From: Antedon mediterranea
Taxonomy: Eukaryota; Echinodermata; Crinoidea; Comatulida; Antedonidae
Length of the DNA stretch: 64,000 bases
Direction: 5' to 3'
Assembly: GCF_964355755.1 (NCBI RefSeq)
Contig: NC_092677.1
Location: forward strand, 19,502,101 to 19,566,100
A program made the position numbers and the translations under genes. Shown in pieces: positions 56,746 to 64,000 of this stretch. A model generated the notes under the pieces. It was not told where the DNA came from and did no database searches. It saw nothing but the letters and a program-made list of their open reading frames with translations. Each line of letters starts with the position of its first letter. The stretch's first letter is position 1.

Positions 56746-58433
56746 CATAAACATATATATGAATAGCATGGTTGGTATAAAAATTATATTTTTATTCTAC
56801 ATTGTAATAATTAGATAGTGTTTAAATGTAAATATATTTTACTTTCATTTGAGATTTTGTTTTTAGCTCTAAAATAATGGTAGTAGTAGATTGGTGAATA
56901 CTGTACCGTACTTAATAGTGAGCTTTCGCATTCGGAGTCCGGACGGTGCACAAAAGAATACGATAAATTACACAAAATATTAATCTGCACATACGTATAA
57001 GCTTAATATACTCTGTTCCATTCATTATCGCGAATTCAAGTTTTTCATTTTTTTGTAAACATCAAACTATCATAACTGTATTTTATGTCTATAATATGTG
57101 TATGCTATGAATTACCTTTGATTCGTCTATATTCATTAAAAAAATAAGCATCCTTGTAAGTCCCTTTTATGGTTTTCATTAGGTGTTTTTAGTTCATCCT
57201 TCTGCTACAGCCTAGCTTAAAACTTATAAGACACACCCACAAAACTCAGGGTCTGCGGACTATGTCCAGCAGGGGGATGTTGAAAATAACGGGATTGCTA
57301 TGTTAATTACTGTTTCCTTGATAATACAGTAACATAAGTAAAAAAATATATACAGTAAATTAGTGTATTATTGTGTATCTATATTATAAGAGAGTTGGTT
57401 ACACAATTTGTTCCTACTACACATATCCATACACACGAGACATCATCTTGGAAATGGCGTTTAAATGCTTTTGAAACTTTATTTTAAAAAATCTCTGTGT
57501 ACAATGGGATGTAGTTGGGTATTGTATTGTGAAGAATTTAAATAACATTGAATCACCCCAGGGATTTAAAGAAATATCAACGTGACCAGAATTGTACTGG
57601 GAAGTGTTAAACTAAGATTGTATAGCACTGCAAGATTGATGGGCAACCTATGACCGACATTCCGGTTGACAATATGAACTGTATGAAGGCGAGAGTTCCA
57701 ATAAGTTTAGGCCTACAAGTTTTAAAAAATTACTGAGACACATAGTACTAACAATTGTTAACAAATTAAATTATAGAAGAAAACTATCGCTATAATAAAC
57801 ACTACATATTTGTTTTTACTTGTTAACACCATGGAATTACTTGGAAGCTTAGTGTTATAAGATAGGAGCTTAGCAACTTATCTGGGCTATATAACCTTTG
57901 GTTTGAACCATATCCCAGAAAGGGGGGGGGGGAGGGGTAATAGATTATCAAACTGACTGAAATTGTACTACTTTTTTTTGCATTATGGAATACTGTTTTT
58001 AAATAATAGTATAATGTACATAGCTTTAATAATATAAATATAGTTTCTGTACTTATGATAAAGTTTTAGAGCCATGGTAATTTGCATTCCTAGATTGTAT
58101 AAGAATTTGGTTATTTGGTTCATCTTGTGTGTATGTTTATAAGATAAACATATTCAAATTTTGAATTCATTATTTAATTTATAATAATTTTAGAAGTTAT
58201 CAAAACCACAAAAATGCTTTTTTGGCACCGAGTATTTTTTTTGAAAGAAAATAATGATAAATTTACCCTTCCATTTTAATTTTTTCGATTCCAGGTTGCT
58301 TATTAACTTTTGAAATTTTAAATAGTTTGTGGGCTATGATTGCATTTTATGCAGATTAAACTATTATGTACTATTATTTCATGTCATTGTCAGTATGTAT
58401 TTTAATTTTAAGCAAAATATGAATATTTCTCTG

Positions 58434-58439
58434 AATAAA
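58434..58439 (+). terminator. HEATR3: Polyadenylation signal, probable HEATR3 end
   Basis: AATAAA followed by a GT/T-rich element 30-45 bases on. Placed 2.1 kb after the stop codon. Not proven. Confidence 0.5.
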
Positions 58440-58530
58440 GAAAAACATTTTTTAATACTGTATTGTGGTTTTATATAAAAGTTTAAAATATAGGTTTTTC
58501 TTATGTTTTAACAAGGCCAACAGCCATTAA

Positions 58531-59231
58531 GTCGCGTGCTACAATGCATAGTGATACCGGACCGACAGACAAACAGACCGACAGACGGACCGACCGACAT
58601 AGTGAACTATACTGACCGAAATTACTGAACATGTTTAAAAATGTTGAAATGTTTAAAAACATTTATATTTATTTTAATTTACACGTGCGTAGCCTGTCAC
58701 TTTTGACGTTGAAAAGTAAGTCAAGAAAACAGAAATCGGGCAAAAAGAGTGCGCAATAATATTTAACGCGCAGTGCGCGCGCAAAAATCTGCGCACTCAT
58801 GGCAATTTTGTAAACGCTTAAAATTTCCTGAAACGTACTCTTATTTCATCGAAAATAAATTTTGAAAATTTTAAGCGCGCGTACGCATGCGTTACATGCG
58901 CTACGCACGTAATTGTATTGCCATATGATGATTTATGCCCTGAAATTTATGAGTACCAAATTTTATTTAATTGTGATTCATGGTTGTTAAGATATGATTA
59001 CAAACGTGATTTCGTTAAATCGTGCGTAGACCGCGTAATTTTTTATTGCGCACCGTGAAAACATAACCACATCGATTCCTGGCCATAAGGAATATTCTGT
59101 GAAAAATTGACTTAGCTAGATTAAACTGATATCAAGATAAGGTCATAAAGCGATAAAACGCATAGTGATACCGGACCGACAGACAGACCGACCGACCGAC
59201 ATAGTGAACTATAGAGTCGCTTCCACGCGAC
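58531..59231. mobile_element. MITE-like element with gtcgcgtg tips and gaccga repeats
   Basis: The tips gtcgcgtg (58531-58538) and cacgcgac (59224-59231) are inverted, with TAA on both sides (58528-58530, 59232-59234). A block of the form 'gcatagtgataccggaccgacagac...catagtgaactata' occurs twice in the same direction (58547-58612 and 59160-59213), each with short gacc/gaca repeats. The middle contains gcgcacgcgta-type GC-rich words. No ORF. 701 bp. Confidence 0.65.
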
Positions 59232-59239
59232 TAAAAATG

Positions 59240-60332
59240 TGTTAAAAATAACAAAATGATGAACTGTATAGTTTCGACATCTGATTTTTGAGAAACCAAT
59301 TGGGAGCATGAGCAGTTTTTTTTGATAAAAAAAAAATAATAATAAAACAAAAACGATGAAATAAAATAGATACATTCAGTGTACTACAATCATAATAATA
59401 TTAAAATTAGTATAAAGAAATAAGATATTGAAAAAAATTTTTACGAAAAGTATAAAGAGATTTAAAATGCTTTTAGTTCGCCCGATGTACCACCAGCATC
59501 TAGCGTTGACGTTTATGTGACATCACAACGAACCATCATCTTAGGACACTCAACCAATTCTTAGTGCATCTGTGTTGGACTATCTCATCAACCATGAAAA
59601 GTTTATACCATCAGATATGACATCATCATCTGATAACAATAGTTCTTTGCTTCCTTATAGCCGGTAGGTAGCACTGTACACACTAAAGCTTTTACGGAAC
59701 ACACTCGATACTTTCGTAGTGAGAAATCAGGTAATGACCTAAATGCCCCAGATATGTATGTTGTAGCCAACATTTTGACATTGTATCGCACGAAACGCCT
59801 TAGAACGGTTGTAAGAGGGTTGGAAACACTGAAAAACATACGAAACGGTATATATCTGAGGCAAAACGTGAATTTTATGATTTTATTTAAAAGACCTGTG
59901 ACGTCACAAAAAAACGTCGCATCACGAAGAAGTCTTCGGAAGCAACGTCTTTGGAAGCATTGAGATGCTTGGAAATGTCACCCGAACAAAGTTCAAGAAA
60001 AGATGTCAACCTTCTGATTGGTTGGTTAAAATGCTTACGTAAAATTTATTTTTTATTCATTCATACACATAGTAAAACCCAATTAGATTGATGAGCTGGA
60101 TGACTTGGTGGGCTTGTATTGAGGCTATGGCCCTGGGGGTTGCAGGATTGATTCTCTACTTGACAATTTTTTTAAATATTTTTTTTAGTTTGAGAAATAT
60201 GTGTTGTTTATGTTGACACACAACATGGACAAACAGCAATAAAAAAGCCAGTTAAATGATGATGTAATGCAGTGTAGAGACACAAAGCTGGAACAAAAAT
60301 TGGTAGTTGGAAATACTGTATATATTTATATA
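59240..60332. other. Intergenic DNA between the convergent genes
   Basis: No gene recognised. One CRE octamer at 59899-59906 inside ctgtgacgtcacaa. A SINE-like stretch at 60094-60160 contains gacttggtggg and ttgcaggattgattct, resembling a worn tRNA-type promoter; I give it low weight. Confidence 0.4.
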
Positions 60333-60338
60333 TTTATT
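60333..60338 (-). terminator. ECI2: Polyadenylation signal of the ECI2-like gene
   Basis: TTTATT on the plus strand is AATAAA on the minus strand, about 60 bases after the stop at 60399. Position is typical of a 3' end. Confidence 0.6.
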
Positions 60339-60398
60339 GCTCAAATTCAATTTCTATAAATATCCATTTCCATGTTGTTGCATTGCATTTCCAAAAAA

Positions 60399-60554
60399 TT
60401 AAAGTTTTGCTTTTTGAGTAAAGAAGTTCATGATAGCCTGTACACACTCATCTGAAGTCCATCTTTCCACCAGTAATTCACATTCGGCATCATTAACCTT
60501 ATGAAGGAGGTCTTTGTCATTACTTCTGATCAGGTTTTTAGAAAGCCTCATTGA
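60399..60554 (-). CDS. ECI2: ECI2 last exon
   Basis: Acceptor tccattgcag (minus strand), stop TAA at 60401-60399. Encodes [40 protein letters not shown] and [11 protein letters not shown]. The RW.SDEC signature and the C-terminal KL are typical of ECI2. Confidence 0.95.
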   Translation of the reverse strand, partial: SMRLSKNLIRSNDKDLLHKVNDAECELLVERWTSDECVQAIMNFFTQKAKL

Positions 60555-61841
60555 CTGCAATGGAAAGAAAAGAAAATAATGTTGATACAGTATAAGTTTA
60601 TATGCATGTGTAACATTAATTGATGATAAACAATGTTGCACATATGTAAATGATAAATGAGTGACTAAAATGGGAATATGCATATTACAATAGGGAGGTT
60701 TCGCAACCTTACAAATACGTTTGTGAAACTTTTGAGCTGATCCCCATTTCATATTCATTTGAATCTGGAATGATCCATGATATATAATTATACTTTTATT
60801 GAAAGTAATTTACTAAAATATGCCAGGTCAATTTTGAAAAATAGCAGTTTTTAAAGTCCTCACTCGCTTTGATGTTACGCTAGGCCTAGGCAGCCAAGCA
60901 CCAAGCATCACGTACCTGCGATTCGCTCAAATTTACCGCAGTCATATTTTGGACGACGCCCTCAATATTTCGTTGCCATGCGAAACAGATTTTTACTGGA
61001 TTACGAATACGTGTGCGTGACGTTATCGTATTCGTAAGATTGCGAAACCTCCCTAATAAGCATTCAACGTCACTACATAGTTCACAGGCAAAGGCACTAT
61101 ACCAGTGACTTATGCCGTATGTGTGAACATACTCCTATGCATGACTCACATTTTTAGGCAACTTGGCATACTCGTCTACCAGCCTACTGGTTTCTTTTTG
61201 AAATTTATCATCTGGGAAAACACTTGCAACAAGGCCTCTGTCACATGCCTCATCAGCTGTTAGTTTACGGCCAAATAACAACACCTCATTTGCCTAAATA
61301 TGAGTAACAAATTGTATTTATTAATTTATCCTTGGTTCTTTGTATTGAAGATAATTGCATAAACTTTTCCAGAAAAAAGGTCTGACACAACAAGTCAAGA
61401 GACAAACACATACTCTGTCATTGCCAAATATTTTGACTTCTCTATCAGAAATAACTGGAAATACCTACCTTTGCCCTTCCCATGATTTTTGGGAAAACAT
61501 AAGAGGAGCATCCCTCAGGACTTTGACCAAGAGCTGAGAATGGAGTTACAAATGTTGCCTAAAAAATGTTAAAGATTTTAAAAGTCAAGATAAATGTTTT
61601 TATATTGTATGTGTGAATTATGTTTTAAATGTTCAACTTATAGTTGTTAGATACTGTAACAGAGTTATATTATAGATATAAACCTTTGCAACAACATTAA
61701 TAATAACTCCACTTTACTACCTTATTTGTACTGTAAACCACATCAAAGAGACCCAATATAGTGACAGATACACCAACAGCTGGTCCATTCACCAATCCAA
61801 TTAAAGGCTTTGGAAAGTCAATAAATGCTGAAACAAACTTA
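60399..61841 (-). CDS. ECI2: Enoyl-CoA delta isomerase 2-like, C-terminal four exons
   Basis: Four minus-strand exons (61841-61721, 61558-61469, 61293-61150, 60554-60399) join in frame to about 170 residues. Key stretches are [72 protein letters not shown] and the end [10 protein letters not shown]. Family knowledge: ECI enzymes of the crotonase fold move the double bond of 3-enoyl-CoAs to trans-2-enoyl-CoA in beta-oxidation of unsaturated fatty acids. The Glu in SPEG is the catalytic base. The terminal AKL is a peroxisomal PTS1 variant (human ECI2 has SKL). The N-terminal half, including any acyl-CoA-binding domain and mitochondrial signal, is beyond the visible exons; I could not find the next exon up to 64000. 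Converges on HEATR3. Confidence 0.94.
60693..61053. mobile_element. MITE with gggaggtttcgcaa termini, second copy
   Basis: Same family as 46059-46557, in opposite orientation and shorter (361 bp). Inverted ends gggaggtttcgcaacctta and taagattgcgaaacctccc. Flanks are ATA and TAA, so the duplication is not exact. Lies in the last intron of the ECI2-like gene. Confidence 0.82.
61150..61293 (-). CDS. ECI2: ECI2 penultimate exon
   Basis: Acceptor atttag, donor aat|gtgagt on the minus strand. 144 nt, phase 0 to 0. Encodes [40 protein letters not shown] and EYAKLPKN. Confidence 0.94.
61469..61558 (-). CDS. ECI2: ECI2 exon with the catalytic SPEG motif
   Basis: Acceptor ttttttag, donor aag|gtaggt. 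90 nt, 30 codons. Encodes [20 protein letters not shown] and [10 protein letters not shown]. The Glu in SPEG is the family's catalytic base. Confidence 0.94.
61721..61841 (-). CDS. ECI2: ECI2 exon with the NGPAVG motif
   Basis: Acceptor gttattttcag, donor aag|gtagta. 121 nt; the first base completes a codon from the previous exon, which is not seen. Encodes [46 protein letters not shown] corresponds to the crotonase-fold CoA and oxyanion region. Confidence 0.94.
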
Positions 61842-62289
61842 CTGAAAATAACAGAAAAATGTAGTAATGAACTGACTTATGTAATTTCTCTTTCACAAGT
61901 TTAAATACACTAGATGGCAACAGCTACAACCGAATCACCTAAAAACCAAATCTGGTAAACTAAAACCTCTTTCTGTTTTCATATTTGACAAGGCGGACCT
62001 GTGTCACAACCAGTAACATGGAAAATGTCTAACTAATGTAGAAACACCAACATCTTATGTAGATCAAAAAGCACCCGCTAACGGTCAACAGCTAAAGTAG
62101 AAAATTTCCTCACAGCTGTAGTTATGGTCTAAGTTGTAGACTGTGTTTCGATTTAATATTAGTAAAAAGATAAATATTTTGGCACATATGGCGTTTCATA
62201 TGGATTGTATTAAACTTGAGCTCATCACATGTTTTGACTAGTTTCAGTCGTATATGATTGACTAGTTTCAGTCGTATATGATTGACTAT

Positions 62290-63088
62290 GTTATGCGCGA
62301 TTTGAACGATTTGCGCAATTTGAAATTGCGCCAAAAAAATCCTTGCGCAATTTGAATTGAAACATGTGTTTCAAATTGCGCAAGCAACGTATTAAATTGC
62401 GCAAGTAATCTGCAAATTGCGCAAGGTTTTTCAACAGATTGTGAAATCATGCACACCCATGTTTTTATAGTAATTTCTAAGAATGATTCAAAATTAAAGA
62501 TAAATATCGCATTTCCTTATTTTAGTAGTGCAAATATTGTTATAAGTTAGCATACCGTCGAAGAACCGACGAAGGAAAACGAAGCGGTGGTGTTCCACCA
62601 GGCGGGCGCGGCGCGGGCGGCCGGCTATACTACTCTAGCCTAGCTAGGGTCTGGACTACTGATACTGACTAGGTTACATGGCCTAGCTTAAACTAATATT
62701 AAAAACTTAAAAAGTGAGTATTAAACATTATCTTCATTGAAATGGTCTTATTTATTTATAATAAAATACTAAATTTTAAACTCCTCTGCCTAGGCCTAGC
62801 CTAGCCATGTATGGGAAAATTTACAGTTCGTTTTCAAATTGCGCAAAGGTGTCATATTGCGCAAGAACTATCTTGCGCAATTTACAAATTGTGCAGCGCA
62901 ATTTAAAATTGCGCAAAGATTTTCTTGCGCAATTTGAAATTGCGCAAGTTGATTGCGCAATTTGAAATTGCGCAAAAAAATCATTGCGCAAATTTAAATT
63001 GCGCAAGAATTCTTTGCGCAATTTCAAATTGCGCAAGGATTTCTTTGCGCAATTTCAAATTGCGCAAATCGTTCAAATCGCGCATAAC
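62290..63088. mobile_element. MITE-like element with perfect 42-bp TIRs and ttgcgcaa repeats
   Basis: The first and last 42 bases are exact reverse complements, starting gttatgcgcgatttgaacga and ending tcgttcaaatcgcgcataac. Next to the termini, about 14 copies of a 16-20 bp unit around 'ttgcgcaattt(g/c)aaa' lie at 62310-62430 and 62830-63070. The centre (62440-62820) has a GC-rich patch, ggcgggcgcggcgcgggcgg, and ggcctagcc words. No ORF; apparent frames rich in AQF/IAQ come from the repeat. Target duplication is not evident. Confidence 0.85.
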
Positions 63089-64000
63089 AACTACTTGCTC
63101 AAAAAACCATTTTACTATCCATATTTTAGAATTTAAGAAGATTAGAGACACACACATTTACGTCTGCTGGGTACACAAATTCCAACTTGTTTCTTTGCGA
63201 AATTTGTTGATGATGAAATTTCTGAATACTAAAAATGATTTCTAGGCCTAGGTAAACATTTGATGGGATTTCTCTAAGAACAGTAAAACTAGTCTTGATT
63301 GAGGTAGCTATAGATAGGCCTAGCCCCATGTTGTCTTCCATTAATGCTGCCTAAAAAATGTTCAGCATTTATTAGTGCCACTCAGGGCCGTAGCCAGGAT
63401 CTGTCAAGGGGGTTCGCACACTTAAGTATTTGGTTCACCCCCACCCCCACCCCATACCTACCCCTACCCCCCCCCCCCCCACCCCCCCCCCCCCCCCCCC
63501 CCCGGAAAAGACACTCTCATGCAGCATGCTACCAATGAGCAAAACGATCGTACATGGACTCGTGGACTATTTAAACGATAACATTTGTTGCCGTATGTTA
63601 GATGCGCGTGCTCTGTGCGGAACCGCCGATTGTTTGATCATTTACTCGATATTTTGTTTTGCGTTCAAGTTCAATGCGAACGTACGTCTAGGAGAAGCCC
63701 CGAAAAAAGCACACTGGGTGAAGGCAAATGCAATTCTTATTATAGCTCTATCTATAATATTTATTTACAGCAATTTGTTGAGGAAATTAAATATGCCAAT
63801 GTAAATAGGTGATATTGATACATTGAGTACGTATCGGCTGGTGGTCTAGAAAAAAATAATCGGATGCCATAATGTGAACTACAGTACATGATACCATAGA
63901 TATTATAGTGTAAAATATTAATATTCATTATAATCCTCTATGATACATTATACTTCATAGCCACACATAAATACTGATGTATGTCGGAAGGCTATATACT
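63089..64000. other. Right edge, no exon recognised
   Basis: Poly-C tract with interruptions at 63434-63503. A 71-codon minus frame at 63341-63126 begins after an acceptor-like ttttttag but resembles no part of ECI2. A 124-codon plus frame at 63430-63804 starts in the poly-C tract and shows no known motif. Confidence 0.35.

Larger units (their letters stand above)
56346..58460 (+). other. HEATR3: HEATR3 3' untranslated region (probable)
   Basis: From the stop to the AATAAA at 58434-58439, which is followed by a T/GT-rich stretch, tactgtattgtggtttt, typical of a cleavage signal. An earlier AATAAA at 57794-57799 is an alternative end. A LINE fragment lies at 56590-56745. A G-run is at 57922-57931. 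Confidence 0.5.

Noticed and set aside
62122-63245. Open frames rich in AQF/IAQ and RNLKLRK on both strands
   Set aside because: Translations of the ttgcgcaa repeat array of a mobile element.
63126-63341. Minus-strand 71-codon frame after an acceptor-like site as an upstream ECI2 exon
   Set aside because: No similarity to the ECI2 segment expected next (the SGNDL-type region) and no clear donor.
63344-63812. Plus-strand frames of 64-124 codons with poly-Pro
   Set aside because: They begin in or cross the poly-C tract. The rest shows no motif.

Overview
This is animal nuclear DNA: spliced genes with GT-AG introns, the standard genetic code, no operons, and a very high load of diverse transposable elements. 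The AT-rich background, the many copies of a 'taggcctaggcc' motif, and the mix of RTE/BovB-like and CR1/L2-like LINEs, tRNA-derived SINEs and long-TIR DNA elements suggest a marine invertebrate, possibly an echinoderm or another non-vertebrate deuterostome. That placement is inference.

Two host genes converge. On the plus strand, sixteen exons (13865-56345) encode all but the first part of HEATR3, the animal counterpart of symportin-1/Syo1, a carrier and chaperone of the 5S-RNP ribosomal proteins uL18 and uL5. All splice phases fit and the reading frame stays open to the stop; only the first coding exon is missing, and it is probably upstream of the window. On the minus strand, four 3' exons (61841-60399) encode the C-terminal half of an enoyl-CoA delta isomerase (ECI2-like) ending in a peroxisomal AKL signal. 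About 2 kb separates the likely HEATR3 polyadenylation signal (58434) from the ECI2 stop.

Almost everything else is mobile DNA, mostly in HEATR3 introns. (1) 1508-5448: DNA element with long inverted arms and an ORF joining a FEN1/XPG-type nuclease with intact acidic residues to a CXC-type cysteine cluster. (2) 7505-12275: 3' end of a minus-strand LINE interrupted by a TA-flanked element (7752-12125), which itself holds a MULE-like insertion with a 9-bp target duplication (7811-9838) and a second insertion. (3) 18233-24349: non-autonomous relative of the first element, carrying seven TGACGTCA octamers and interrupted by a second copy of the TA-flanked element (20897-24185), which is interrupted by a third element (21066-23521). 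(4) 25653-31490: CR1/L2-like LINE split by a 2.75-kb element with 4-bp TTCC duplications, itself hit by a SINE. (5) 36410-39292: element rich in cgtatacg palindromes. (6) 40150-45165: a decayed LINE, then a nearly complete minus-strand RTE/BovB-like LINE split by a SINE. (7) Smaller MITEs and foldbacks, a TTAA-flanked element (51526-53149), an eight-unit 44-bp minisatellite (53420-53771), and a ttgcgcaa-rich element with perfect 42-bp inverted repeats (62290-63088).

Because the window holds empty-site counterparts or interrupted ORFs, several insertions can be dated relative to each other and their target duplications read directly. The most unusual content is the XPG-nuclease/CXC element and its non-autonomous relative.
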